NCBI RefSeq assembly: GCF_004210375.1
Contig: NC_134837.1
Span: forward strand, 169,177,310-169,241,309
Source of the DNA: Tachypleus tridentatus
Taxonomy: Eukaryota; Arthropoda; Merostomata; Xiphosura; Limulidae
Length of the DNA stretch: 64,000 nt
Direction: 5' to 3'
Below, piece after piece: positions 36,701 through 48,027 of this stretch. Every line of letters starts with the position of its first letter. Within the stretch, counting starts at the first letter, position 1. The notes under the pieces are model-generated. The model made no database searches. It saw only the letters and a list, made by a program, of their open reading frames with translations, and was not told the origin of the DNA. Made by a program: the position numbers and the translations under genes.

Positions 36701-36984
36701 CATGATATTTGCGTCTTCAAATTTGTATACTATTTCTAACTAAAACAGCTTATGTCATAAATTTGAAACATGGCTAAGACATTAACGAACTAATTTTAAC
36801 GTGTTCAAAAGTAAATGGTACTACAAAAAAGTGATTTTTCTTATTTGTAGAAAAATGTTCTAATTTTCTTATTAGTTAGAAAATAATATGTATATATTCT
36901 CAATTATTTTAAACTATCGGTGATGTCGAGAAACCCACTTGTTGAGAAATTTATATGCAAAAACGGCTCGTTTGGGTTGAGAAA

Positions 36985-37490
36985 ATATTTTACATAGAAG
37001 AGCGAACAACGTTTCGACCTTCTTCGGTCATCGTCAGGTTCACAAAGAAAGAGGTAACTGACCGGAAGCTGACCACATGTTTGAAAGGGGTTGTGTAACT
37101 GTGTGTCGAAATGTAGAGGGCGGTATTAGATGTTTGAATATATAATTTTATTTATTTATTATAATAATATAGGTATAAAGGCGTTCCTTTATATTGGTTT
37201 ATTTTGGGTTTAAGTTGTTGTATAAGTAAGGCTTCTTTGATTTTGCGTTTGTTTATGTTTGTTTCTTTATTTAGTATTTGAGTGTTTTCTATGGTTATGT
37301 TGTGTTTATTTGACTTGCAGTGTTCGAAAACGTGTGAAGGTGACTTTTTTATGTTCTTTGAATCTGGTTTCCACAGCCATAAAACTATGCATAAAATTAA
37401 CGATGAATTAGACAAAATAAAACAATACTTCATCAACATCAATAAGTTAATTTTATCTGGTGAGCATATGGTGAGCGTCTTATGAGAAAG
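36985..37490 (-). mobile_element. 3' part of a Penelope-like retroelement (GIY-YIG end plus terminal repeat)
   Basis: On the minus strand, the open frame (about 37152-37400) reads SPSHVFEHCKSNKHNITIEN, then TQILNKETNINKRKIKEALL and IQQLKPKINQYKG. This matches the C-terminal half of the GIY-YIG endonuclease of Penelope-like elements (AEH...H-x-IDWENT-x-IL-x-(R/K)E-x-x-x-x-KRK-x-EAL-I-x-x-x-KP-x-IN). Just downstream (37004-37041) is the motif that, in my recollection, ends many animal Penelope elements: GACCGAAGAAGGTCGAAACG. The reverse transcriptase is not present in recognisable form, so this is a 5'-truncated copy. Confidence 0.72.
37004..37041 (-). ncRNA. Hammerhead-ribozyme-like motif in the Penelope terminal repeat
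   Basis: On the minus strand the sequence has GAAC, then CTGACGA, a T, a hairpin GACC-GAAGAA-GGTC, then GAAAC, GTT and GTTC. That gives the CUGANGA and GAAA core boxes around a 4-bp helix II, a 4-bp helix I (GAAC/GUUC), and a minimal self-complementary ACGU in place of helix III followed by U (a GUU-type cleavage site). Penelope-like elements are known to carry hammerheads with very short helix III. The extra U before helix II departs from consensus, so activity is doubtful. Confidence 0.45.
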
Positions 37491-38504
37491 ATATTCAATT
37501 ATCGGGTTTGTACAGAAAACAAAAACTGATTTTTGGCTTGTAAGAGAATTTATATTCCACTGTTTCTTTATTGTTAGTTTTATTAACAATACTGACTAAA
37601 ATTTTAATTCATAAGTTACATTTATTTTTATTGTTTTCATTTATTTATCGTGTACGTTTGTAATTAAAAGAACTATATTCCATTGTTAGTTTAACGTATG
37701 GATCTAGAACTAATCCAAATCTACTAAACTCGCTTAATCTCGTGAGATAATGTTAAGATTATATCGAAAGATAACCATGAGAACGAGGATACTCAACTGA
37801 TGAATCAGTATATTTTAATTATCATACTTTTTGTATTTGTTTATGTCATTGCTTACGCCAAGTTAGACCTGGTAGCTACATCACAAGCTGTGCCGTAATT
37901 GTAGAGTGGAATACAATCAGAAGTTATTACCAAACACCGATATTTTCTCATCAAAAAACAATAAAATAAATGTAATGATTTACAAAGTTGATGAGACTTT
38001 ACTGGAAAGTGCTTCAAAAACCTTTATTTTCTTCTAAAAAAAGGACCAGAACATATAGTATATTACCAATCAGTTTTATTTATTTCTTCTTTCATACAGA
38101 AAAAGAAAGTAGTAACAAGGTTATAAAAAATTGTTGTTGTTTTTTCTGAAAAAAATTATTTTAAAAGTAAAATAAAATAAATGAACAGAAAGTGTAACTG
38201 CTCAAAAGTATATAAACAATCCCTTGTCAACAATAAACCTGTGACGGATTTACTGATGCATACTTAGTTTAATATCGATGTTTGTTTTAGTTACATATAT
38301 ATTTATAAATGCATGTAACTTATACAGTTAAATGTGTATTGCGAAATTCTCGCCTATTCACTAATTTTGTAGAAGATTCTCCATGGTAAGAATCAGTATT
38401 GTTGCTTTAAGTGAAATGTTTATAAAACTCTCCTCTGAAGCTTATAATAAAAGGTAATCAACATAACGCGGAGAGACAGTTTTGTATTGTTGGATTACTA
38501 CAGT

Positions 38505-38675
38505 TAGTACACTATGAACCTTAAAAGTTATAACTGTGATAAACGTCTAACAATCTGGAAACTACAGATTTCTGACCTCGAAGGTTTATAGATTTCGAAC
38601 ATTATAAATTATTTAACTACAGAGAATTAACTTCGGACGTTAGTATTGCTACGAAGACATTAGGTATATTTGTTG
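38505..38675 (+). repeat. Dispersed repeat, copy 1
   Basis: Ordered blocks shared with 60205-60390: GTTATAACTGTGATAAACGT, GGAAACTACAGA, ATAGATTTCGAACATTATAA, GAATTAACTTCGGACGTTAG. Same orientation; identity perhaps 75-80% by eye. It ends about 120 bases before the Jupiter-like exon. Confidence 0.8.
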
Positions 38676-38795
38676 GTGAAAATGTTTTAAAGCCAAACAT
38701 TCTTCCATATATCTTTCTGATATATTTATAAATCACTTTCCCCTATCGTTTTATTATTATGTAATATAACTCATACTTAGATATTTATTTCCAAG

Positions 38796-39098
38796 GATCA
38801 CTAACTCTCCAGGGAGATCAAGTAGTGATATATTTGGTAATATAAATGATCAAGACGAACAAAAGCCCCAGAAAAAGAAGAATCCCAACATGTATTCCAG
38901 CTTTTATGGCTCTGAAGATGATTCCAGTAACAACAACGCAATCCAACGCAGATCCTCTTGGCATACACAGAGAAATCTGTTCGGAACTTATCTAACGGAT
39001 ATCACCACCCCCAGAAAAGTTGTGGATAGAATAATGTCTAATGTATTTGATGGGCCCGAACCGGTTACAAAGCCTGATAGCGCAAAAAAATATAGTAG
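38796..39098 (+). CDS. Internal exon of a Jupiter / JPT1 (HN1)-like microtubule-associated protein
   Basis: A good acceptor (TTTATTTCCAAG) ends at 38795. The frame then stays open for 303 bases (1 + 100 codons + 2) to AG/GTGATA at 39099. Near the start it reads SPGRSSSDIFG, matching the PPGGGSSDIFG signature that opens the second exon of the Drosophila Jupiter protein. Near the end it reads TPRKVVDRIMSNVFDGPEP, matching that family's TPRNVKNRMASNIF block. Between them is a polar, Lys- and Ser-rich stretch (residues about 22-70) containing RRSSWHTQRNLFG. Family members are small, disordered proteins that bind microtubules; vertebrate JPT1/JPT2 share the PPGG-x-SxxIFG repeats. Here the PPGG is reduced to SPGR, so the call is by pattern rather than high identity. 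The start codon and other exons were not found. The ATG at 38890 is internal and need not be a start. The weak point is the non-consensus donor. Confidence 0.62.
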
Positions 39099-39188
39099 GT
39101 GATAATGTTGTATGAAATATACTTCTATTTGGGTTAAGTCATTCATGTCTCGTGTCACTGTTAAATATTCCATGTTTCACTGCTTCCT

Positions 39189-39465
39189 GGCCCGGCATGG
39201 CCAAGCGTGTTAAGCCGTGCAACTCGTAATCTAAGGGTGACGGGTTCGTATCCCCGTCGCGCCAAACATGTTCGCCCTTTCAACCGTGGGGGCGTTATAC
39301 AGTGACGGTCAATCCCACCATTCGTTGGTAAAAGAGTAGCCCAAGAGTTGGCGGTGGGTGGTGATGACTAGCTGCCTTCCCTCTAGTCTTACACTGGTAA
39401 ATTAGGGACGGCTAGCACAAATAGCCCTCGAGTAGCTTTGTACGAAATTCCAAAACAAACAAGCA
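39189..39465 (+). mobile_element. SINE family A, full-length
   Basis: Head GGCCCGGCATGGCCAAGCGT with a GGGTTCGTATCC B-box-like stretch, full body, and tail ending in CCAAAACAAACAAG. It lies 90 bases downstream of the Jupiter-like exon, so presumably in the following intron. Confidence 0.93.
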
Positions 39466-39849
39466 TTTTCCAGTCTCCTATTTTACGTTAGGGCTTTTCA
39501 GTTGTCTAGGATTCCAAAAAATGAGAAACAGGAGCTCTCAGGTTTCCTGGAAGAGAGGGGGAACTGGAGAATGTTTTATTTTCTGTGCTTTATAGTTCAA
39601 CATACTTTTAAAACGAGTTTGTGAGACTGAAATTTGATGCTTGAATAACATGTAATTTTGGCCAGTGTTCTGTTACTTACATTTTCATTACTAAGTAATT
39701 CTCTAAAAAAAACAAACAAGAGATAACAAGATAAATTGAAGTAGTACAATCTGTGCAGCTCAATTAGTAAATATAGATAAACCCAAGTTTACGTCTCTCC
39801 AAAACTTTCAGTCGTCTCAGAAGGATGTACGTGTATATGTTAAAGGATC

Positions 39850-40105
39850 CGTTACGAATGAGTGTCAAAGCTACACAAGGGCTACCTGAGCCAATTGTCC
39901 CGAACTTAGAAGTGACAGACTAGAAGGAAGACAGATAGTCAATATCACCAACTGCCAGTTCCTGGGCTACCCTTTTACCAATGAATAGTGCGATTGACCG
40001 TCACATTATAATGCCCCCAGCGCTAAGAGGGCGAACATGTTTAGTGAGGCGGAGATTCGAACTTGTGAGTCGAGCGCCCTATCTATCAGATCATGCCAGG
40101 CCAAA
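39850..40105 (-). mobile_element. SINE family A, diverged
   Basis: Minus orientation; tail GTGTCAAAGCTACACAAGGG, body with AATGAATAGTGCGATTGACC, and a diverged head ending ATCATGCCAGGCC. Confidence 0.82.
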
Positions 40106-41391
40106 AATTATAAGAACAAGAGTACATACCGTGAGAAAAACGCCCATTCAGTTTTCGTAACATATGTGAAAGCAGTACTAAAAAAAAACTCAATTTTTAA
40201 ACAGGTGAAACAAACACAGCTCCCCTAAACATTCAATTTCGGAAAGAAGGCATGTGACAAGTGAGTACTAAGCAACACAATCATATACAAATTCAGCTGC
40301 TTGTCCTAAATGTCCAAAAAGCATATAAACATGAAAAGCACTGAACAAAATTTCCTGCAAACACGTGTATGACAATTAAACAAACTGATGTCGTACTATT
40401 TGTAGTTACTGGAATTATCACACATTTCTTGGAAATACATCTGACTACCTGATGTTGAAATGCACGACTTCTGCTTATACGTATCTATAATTTTCCCTGT
40501 TTTGGTTTTTTAAACAGTGTGATATTTAGGCAGTTTTAAGTATCTATAGTTTAACCTGTTTTATTGTTTGTTTGTTTTTTATACAGTGTGATGTTTGTGC
40601 AATTGTAGATGGCGTCCGAGTGTTTTTTCGATAATCAAAACCAAGCTCCATTGGACGATATTAGATAGAAAATTCTATGAAAATTAAAATAAAAGAAACT
40701 TGGAGTTTGATAAAAGAAATTCATTTTCACCTGCCTCATGTACTAAATACAAATACTGATCACTAAAAATACTGGTACACTAAAAATTAACTATTTGTAT
40801 TTCTTCACTAATTATTGTTCTGTAAGTTTCAAACAAAAATAAATGTCAAAGGCTTCCATCTGAAAGTAGTTTGTCCAGTTGAGAACTGATTAAAATAAAT
40901 TCACCAGTGTTTAAATTACGCCTCAATTACAATACTGACTTATAACGAAAATTAATAACATCAGCTGTTAAGAACAAACAGTGGATCTTAGATTCATCTA
41001 CTACATATTGTCTTTCAATATAATAAAAATACATCAGTAAGGAAAGTTGCATTTCTAGAATATCACAGAAGCAGTTGAAACTTAATGACTTGTACTACCA
41101 GGCACCTGATCCTTATGTAGGTATATTACTGGAAATAATTATAGAAACGCAAATATATGCAAGAATCACAAACAATACGTAATTACAACTAACTGATCAA
41201 CTTGTTATTATTGAAAAGTTACTAAAAAGTGCACAATAGAAAAGTAAATAAGGTGTACAATGCACTGGTATTTTTTTATTTGTTTTAAACGTAGCACTGC
41301 ACCTTGCGTTGGTGCTTCCATAATTATATCCATATTCCATTATTATATTCCATAATTATATGACCATAAAATATTTCTCTCAATACCTGAT

Positions 41392-41646
41392 GGCCCGGCA
41401 TGGCCAGGTGGTAAAGGCATTTGGCTCGTAATCCGAGGGTCGCGGGTTCGAATCCCCATCCCACCAAACATGCTCGCCCTTTCAGCCGTAGGGGAGTTAT
41501 TATGTCACGGTGAATCCCGCTATTTGTTGGTAAAAGAGTAGCCCAAGAGTTGTCGGTGGGTGGTGATGGCGAGTCTTACACTGCTAAATTAGGGACGGCT
41601 AGCGTAGATAGCCCTCATGTAGTTTTGCATGAAATTCAAAAACAAA
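41392..41646 (+). mobile_element. SINE family A with target-site duplication
   Basis: Head GGCCCGGCATGGCCAGGTGG with B box GGGTTCGAATCC; about 20 bases missing in the body (GTGATGGCGAGTCTTACACT). Flanks CAATACCTGAT (41381-41391) and CAATATCTGAT (41647-41657). Confidence 0.92.
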
Positions 41647-42840
41647 CAATATCTGATATTACTCTCCCAATTCGGCCAAGGTGTAGTTTCCGTGAGGAAA
41701 CGTACTGCTCTCGTTCATTTGCCAGTGTATGTATAAGCGTCTCTATAATTAGTCCCGTGTTATAAATCACAATTAACACCTGTAACGTTCAAAGAGTCAA
41801 AAATAGCCACAAACTCTGATTAAAATGTATAGTAAAGTTAATGTAATTAAACATCAAATGAATTTCACACATTAGAAATATAAAATCTGTGACTTAAGAC
41901 TGCCTTAATGAAAGTGAGTTTGAAATTGTATTCAAGACCCTTTGAATCTTACATAACGGGAAATCAGTGTCTTTGCACTTATAATGCTTTTGTTCCGTAG
42001 GTGAGACTAGAGACCCACACGTTTCTTACACCAGTATCACTTTCAATTTATGACGAATTAGCATAATATTAGAATGTTGATACATTCAACAAATATTTTT
42101 AATAATTTCATAATAATTATAAAATTTATTCTTGATTGAATTTCTCAGTTTCATGATGTGGATTTATATAAACAAAATGGTAAAAAGTCGAGGGCAGGCC
42201 GCAAGATAACTATAAAACATGAATTTTCAAATTCTAGAAAGTTGCGAGCTCATGCGCTGTCCGCGTTTCTCAAAAGTATAGGATCCTACAGAGTAGTTAG
42301 CGCATGCGTGTTGAAGACAATTATGAAAAACAGAAGGTATTACAAAGACTAGAATATCGACACGGGGGTCACGTGAACAGAATATACAAAATATATAAAA
42401 AAAAACAATTAATGAGCGTTTGTTTCTCTTCGAAGTTGGGTGTTGGAATAAGAAAGAATACATTTTAGAAATAGTTTAATTTTGAACGAGGTTTTCAACG
42501 ATAAGCAAGGGTTATAACTTAAAACTGGAAAGTGAAAATCCATATATTAGAATAATGATTTGTACTTGATTAATAACACGAAACAAACACTTCTTAAATG
42601 TTAACATATACATCAGAATCACAACTATTTCGTTTTAGGAAATTTACTAAGTATGAATAAAAAGATTGAAGAAAATTACAAAAGGTTATTTTTTTATTTT
42701 CCAATCTCATGTTGATGTAAGGATAATACAACGGATGATTTATTTAACCCGTTAAAAACGTTTATAAAATATTACAAAATTAAGAGTTCCCAGTTTTTTA
42801 TTTGCTTTGCAAAAAAAAATCTGCTTTTTATCTACATATA

Positions 42841-43115
42841 GGCCCGGCATGGCCAGGTGGTTAAGGCACTCGACTCATAATCCAGGAAATATGGGTTCAG
42901 ATCTCCGTCACACCAAACATACCTGCCCTTTCAGCAGTGGGAGCGTTATAATTTGACTGTCAATCCCACAATTCGTTGGTAAAAGAGTAGCCCAAGAGTT
43001 GGCGGTGGGTGGTAATGACTAGCTGTCTTCTCTCTAGTCTTACACTGCTAAATTAGGGACGTCTAGTGCAGATAGCTCTCGTGTAACTTTGCGCGAAATT
43101 CAGAAACAAACAAAC
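42841..43115 (+). mobile_element. SINE family A, full-length
   Basis: Head GGCCCGGCATGGCCAGGTGG, full body, tail GCGCGAAATTCAGAAACAAA. The target duplication is not clear. Confidence 0.92.
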
Positions 43116-43289
43116 TAAATTTGATATAAAAATAGCTTATCAACTCCTTTAGTAACGTGTCTAATATGTAAGTTATAGCTCACTATTTTATACTATTAAT
43201 ATTATAAAGAGAGATATTCATCATTAGATGCGTCGTTAAACCTGTCTTAAGGTGCTTATAAAATTTGTTCTTTATCCCCTCATTCTGCG

Positions 43290-44010
43290 GATTCATGTTG
43301 CTAGAAACACTAATGTGTCTCCAACAATGGACCCTACAGACCCGTGGTTTTTTATTCATAGAGTCATTTTTCCCTTTGTGAACGTCTTCTTGGGGTATTG
43401 TTGTGGTGATATTGCTGCATCTGGATAACTTCCTGCACTAACTTACTCTCACACAGGATCTTTTACTTTTTTATTGCTTTCATCTCTCTTGACAAATTTC
43501 TGTTGAGGGCAGGACTTTGAACATTTCATTGTTGGTCCTGTGCTCCTTCAATTTCAATAGATGCAGCCCTCACTTTGTTCTTTGGATGTTTTCTTGCCTT
43601 GTCTTGTTCCATCCAGGCTCTTACACAGTTGTTTCTTGTTCCAACCAGAATCAACATTGTTCTGGTTCATGAAATCTTTTAAGTAGCAACCTCTCACATG
43701 AATGTGTCAGAAAGTTGAGCTATTCAATGTATTTATTTTGAGTTTCTTCTCTTTCTTCAACATCATTGTATGATTGTTCATACAGAAAACTCTATTGTGG
43801 TATGGTAGCTTATGTTGCTAATCAAAGAATTATTCTTGTAACCTGTGTTTTTTTTGCAATTTTTGTCTGCTTGTTTTACTTAATTTAGTAGATTCACCTT
43901 TGAACTTAAATTTCTGGTTTGATTGATATTATGCAAAACTCCCCAGATCATTGCCTTTTTTGTGACACAGTGAACTTTTCACTGTTTGCTTTTTAGTGGA
44001 TGGCCAAATC
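43290..44010. other. T-rich unclassified segment
   Basis: A pyrimidine-rich stretch (many CTT/TTC runs on the plus strand) next to the 85-bp tandem repeat. No coding signature was identified on either strand. Confidence 0.35.
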
Positions 44011-44320
44011 CTACAACTATACAAGGTCTTACTGTACATCTCATCTCACAGACTGTGAAATAGGCTTGTTGATAAAGAATTTGTTTAACAACTCAAACTA
44101 CTACAACTATAGAAGGTCTTACTGTACATCTCACAGACTGTAAAATAGGTTTGTTTATAAAGAACTTGTTTAACACCTCAAACTACTACAACTATACAGG
44201 GTCTTACTGTACATATCACAAACTGTAAAATAGGCTTGTTGATAAAGAACTTGTTTAACAATTCAAACTACTACAACTATACAGGGTCTTACTGTACATC
44301 TGACAGGTTGTAAAATAGTA
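44010..44320. repeat. About 85-bp tandem repeat, four copies
   Basis: Unit beginning CTACAACTATACAGGGTCTT and including GATAAAGAACTTGTTTAACA starts near 44013, 44100, 44186 and 44269. Confidence 0.9.
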
Positions 44321-44635
44321 CAGGAAGTGTTTATGCATTATAGAAATTGCTTATTAATGCAAATCAAAACCTAGGTATATTATAGCTGATACTCTATTTT
44401 TACTTTCAGCAGATTCTGTACTTTTCACTTTAAAAGAAACAATGTTGTTGTCATTTATCTGTAGCATTATTACTATTATTTTCAAAACTGTATAAAACTG
44501 TATGCAGAATACAAAATTAAGGTTAAAAAGTGGTTCACCTCAGTAACGCATAGGTGCAGTTATCTTACCTAATTTCATAGTAAAATAAAAATTAATTTCT
44601 CACAAATTGTAGGTAAAGGAACTGTAAAGGTCATT

Positions 44636-44815
44636 TTCAAGGAACTTTTAACATTTTATTAAATCGTGATATGTTAATAAAAAATTGTGGTTTCAAATGT
44701 TTTGGGAATTATTGCGGAAAAACTATTTAACATTGTATTAAATCGTGATATGTTAATAAAACAATTGTGGTTTCAAATTGAATTGGTATGAATTATTGCG
44801 GAAAAACTGCACTGT
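44636..44815. repeat. About 90-bp tandem duplication
   Basis: TATTAAATCGTGATATGTTA, AATTGTGGTTTCAAAT and GAATTATTGCGGAAAAACT occur twice in the same order. Confidence 0.9.
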
Positions 44816-44892
44816 GGTTGCAAGTTCTTAATCGAAGCAGGTACTAGCACTAACACATTTCTACGCATTGAAACTTAAATATTATAAAGATC

Positions 44893-44985
44893 CACAGTGA
44901 CACAACGGTTGTCTGCGGACCGCTATAAACCGGGTTTCGATACCCGTGGTGGGCAGAGCTTTGTTCTTAATTCAAAACAAACATT
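44893..44985 (+). mobile_element. SINE family C with internal deletion
   Basis: CCACAGTGACACAACGGTTG, TAAACCGGGTTTCGATACCC, GTGGTGGGCAGAGC, then TTTGTTCTTAATTCAAAACA. Confidence 0.8.
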
Positions 44986-44994
44986 ATAAAGAAC

Positions 44995-45161
44995 CTCCTC
45001 ATCACCACCCACTACTCTTTTACCAACGAATAGTGGGATTGACCGTCACATTATAATGCCCCACGGCTGAAAGAGCGAGCATGTTTGGTGTAACGGAGAT
45101 TCGAACCCGCGACCTTCAGATTACAAGTCGAGCACCTTAACCACCTGTCCATGCCGGACCC
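44995..45161 (-). mobile_element. SINE family A, head half
   Basis: CATCACCACCCACTACTCTT through to CCACCTGTCCATGCCGGACC; the tail is missing. Confidence 0.88.
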
Positions 45162-45360
45162 GTTAGTAAACTGACAAGACCCTGATGTAACTTGTAGAAG
45201 AGTGAAGCCCCTGCTGTAATTTGTCTATACACTTTTATATAAGAAAGCCCTTAAAGTAACTCATTTATGTAACGTTTTTAATTTAAGGAAGGGACTGAAA
45301 CCATGAACTACTTCTTGTATATTTTTTTACTCAGTGACATAACCTCCTTCCCCCATCGAC

Positions 45361-45470
45361 ACCTAGTGGCTAAGCAATAATTGTACAGGCTCGTGACACC
45401 AAAAACCAGGTTTCTTTACCCGTGGTGGGCGTGACACAGATAGCCCATTATGTGTCTTTGTGCTTATGAA
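45361..45470 (+). mobile_element. SINE family C
   Basis: ACCTAGTGGCTAAGCAATAA, GGTTTCTTTACCCGTGGTGG, GACACAGATAGCCCATTATG, then TGTCTTTGTGCTTATGAACG. Confidence 0.75.
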
Positions 45471-45618
45471 CGACCGAACCACACTAGGAAATACTGTTAA
45501 AATATTAGTACTGATTTATTTTAGGAATAACCACAATGAAGATGCTATGAAAAAAAAAACATTTTTATTATGTTCTACTCTTTTATTTAATGTTAAAGGC
45601 TACATTATTTATAGAATG

Positions 45619-45672
45619 TTTGTTTTTTGTTTGTTTTTGGAATTTCGCACAAAGCTACTCGAGGGCTATCTT
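45619..45672 (-). mobile_element. SINE family A, tail fragment
   Basis: TTTGTTTTTGGAATTTCGCA to CTCGAGGGCTATC only. Confidence 0.75.
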
Positions 45673-45787
45673 TCACAACAAGATCAAAATGTGATTGTTT
45701 TATTAGTTTCTGAAACCGAATGTTAGCAACAGGTTTGAACTTCGATTAGCATCATTTCTCTTTACTGACGAGTTTGTTTTATTTGTT

Positions 45788-45880
45788 TGAAGTTAAGGAC
45801 AAATCTACATAACGGGCTACCTGTGCCCCTCTCCCCACACACATATATACAAACAGATTTGTCGCTGTGCTGCTGAGGAA
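45788..45880 (-). mobile_element. SINE family C, diverged
   Basis: TTGAAGTTAAGGACAAATCT, ACATAACGGGCTACCTGTGC, and GTGCTGCTGAGGAACGG at the head side. Confidence 0.6.
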
Positions 45881-46149
45881 CGGAAACTTTTGACGAGAGA
45901 TAATAAATCTAAAGAATTCCGTGTTGATAATAACGCATATGTAGGCTTAACGGTAAATTGTTGAGGTGATATGTCAATATACTTTGTTATTCATTATATT
46001 CACTAATAGGTACTCTATTTTATTTTCACATGGTAAAATAAGATACCAGTTTCTTGACATCTCTTTAATATTCTTGCTTAGATAGCACTTGGGGGTTTAG
46101 ACACAACCGTTCCCGATTTTAAGCTACAGACAAACATTTAAAACCAGCC

Positions 46150-46345
46150 AATCAATTTACGGTACTCTTCGTCACAAGGGTGTTGTCCGTTTTTGTTTTC
46201 AAACGAAATAACGAGATTGACTATCACCTTTATAACTCACCCATATTTCAAAGCTCAAAGCATATTCAGTGGAATCACGTCTCGAACCCTGGCTTCTACG
46301 ATACGCAACCCAATAAGTTAATCACTATGCCACGCCTGACACACA
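46150..46345 (-). mobile_element. SINE family A, highly diverged
   Basis: Weak ordered matches: GAAATAACGAGATTGACTAT, then a TTATAAC..CCC stretch, a mutated B-box complement and CACTATGCCACGCC. Old copy. Confidence 0.5.
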
Positions 46346-46747
46346 TTCTTTAATGTTTAATTAATAGCTTCAAGTTAAAGAAAAAGACATAAAAAGGTTA
46401 ATAATAGATAACTATTCATGTATAACTTATGAATAATTTTCATTATTTCTTGTAATGGTTTTATATTATTCAGAAATAATCCAAACTAATTTAACATTTT
46501 ACGTACATAAACCCGCGAATATGCTTATTTTATAGATACATTTGTTTCTCTTAATTTCTGTTTTATTTTTAACTAAATAGTTTTGTATAAAACAAATAAT
46601 TTTCAACAGCTACTTCCTTTGTTTTCATTTTATAAACATGTTTGGTTAAACAGTGAATTTAATTTAAATAGTTGAAAACCGGTACTTTATCAGAAAATAG
46701 CGAAACAAGTAGAATGACAGTAGAAATTGAAATATATTTTCTTTTGA

Positions 46748-47006
46748 TTGTTTGTGTTGAAGTTCACGAGGGCTATCTGCGCTAACCGTCCCTAATTTAG
46801 CAATGTAAGGCTAGAGGGAAGGCAGCTAGTCATCACCACCCACCGTCAACTCTTGAGCTACTCTTTTTGCCAACGAATAGTGGGATTGACCGCACATTAT
46901 AACGCCCCCACGGCTGAAAGGGCGAGCATGTTTGGTGTGAAGGAGATTCGAACCTGCTACCTGCAGACTGGGAGCCGAACGACCCTAATCACCAGACCAC
47001 GGACGA
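46748..47006 (-). mobile_element. SINE family A with a replaced or diverged head
   Basis: Tail and body typical (GGCTATCTGCGCTAACCGTC to GGGCGAGCATGTTTGGTGTG). The head then diverges (ACCTGCAGACTGGGAGCCGA, CACCAGACCACGG), suggesting another tRNA-like head subtype. Confidence 0.83.
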
Positions 47007-47746
47007 AAGACATATAAAACGAGGAAGTGAAAACAAATTAAAAATTAAAGTAAAAGAAATCGTTGGTTTATGATCTGAGGTGTAAATGAATCATGGATAT
47101 AAAAACATACGTGCACCAGATACAATAAATTATTGAACACTTGACAAAAATATTAAACAAAATTGGAAAAAAAAGAATGTTTTCCACAAGAATATTGAAT
47201 GGTCATAATGTGTAGAATTCTTAAAAACAATAATCACAGCAGAATGAGTGGGTAATTAAGGTGGAATATATTTGCTGAGTACGAGTTACGAGATGTATGC
47301 TTCAGTATTAGTATAAATGATTCAGAATTACATGTTAACTATTATTCTGGTGAGATTAAAGATTTATCCAAGCATAAGAAAATCCACCATGATATATGGT
47401 GTGTTTTAAACAGGAGTGAGGTGATAAATTACAGATCAAATATATGTAATGATATTAAGGTTAAACAAAATAGCGCCTATTTATACATAACATGAAGAAA
47501 CAGGAAGAGAATATATATGAAAAGAAATGTGGAAATGATCATACAAAAATAGAGAGAACGCGGAAAAGATTAACAAAGCGGGAAAGAAATTGTTAAGACT
47601 ATTTTAAAATTATTCTAAGACTGTTCTCGGGTATAATTCTAGAATACGAAATATGTGTTTGAACGGTAGCTAGTGAAATACCAGAGTAACTACAAAGGCA
47701 GCAAATAGAAAATAAGATAAAAGATTACAAGTACAATGGAGTTTAT

Positions 47747-48027
47747 TTGAGTGCTTGTTTTTGAATTTCGCACAAAGCTACTCGAGGGCTATCTGTGCTA
47801 GCCGTCCCTAATTTAGCAGTGTAAGACTAGAGGGAAGGCAGCTAGTCATCACCACCCACCGCCAACTCTTGGGCTACTCTTTTACCAACAAATAGTGGAA
47901 TTCACCGTAACATTATAACGCCCCCACGGCTGAAAGGGCGAGCATGTTTGGCGCGACCGGGATGCGAACCCGCGACCCTCAGATTATGAGTCGCACGCCT
48001 TAACACGCTTGGCCATGCCGGGCCATT
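47747..48027 (-). mobile_element. SINE family A, full-length, with exact 13-bp target-site duplication
   Basis: Complete tail, body and head ending CATGCCGGGCC. CAATGGAGTTTAT occurs at 47734-47746 and 48028-48040, so the insertion is young and well delimited. Confidence 0.95.

Noticed and set aside
37282..37485. Plus-strand open frame of 67 residues
   Set aside because: Antisense to the Penelope GIY-YIG segment.
42158..42352. Basic 64-residue open frame after an acceptor-like CTCAG
   Set aside because: Lys/Arg-rich, but with no family signature, no convincing donor and an overlapping frame on the other strand.
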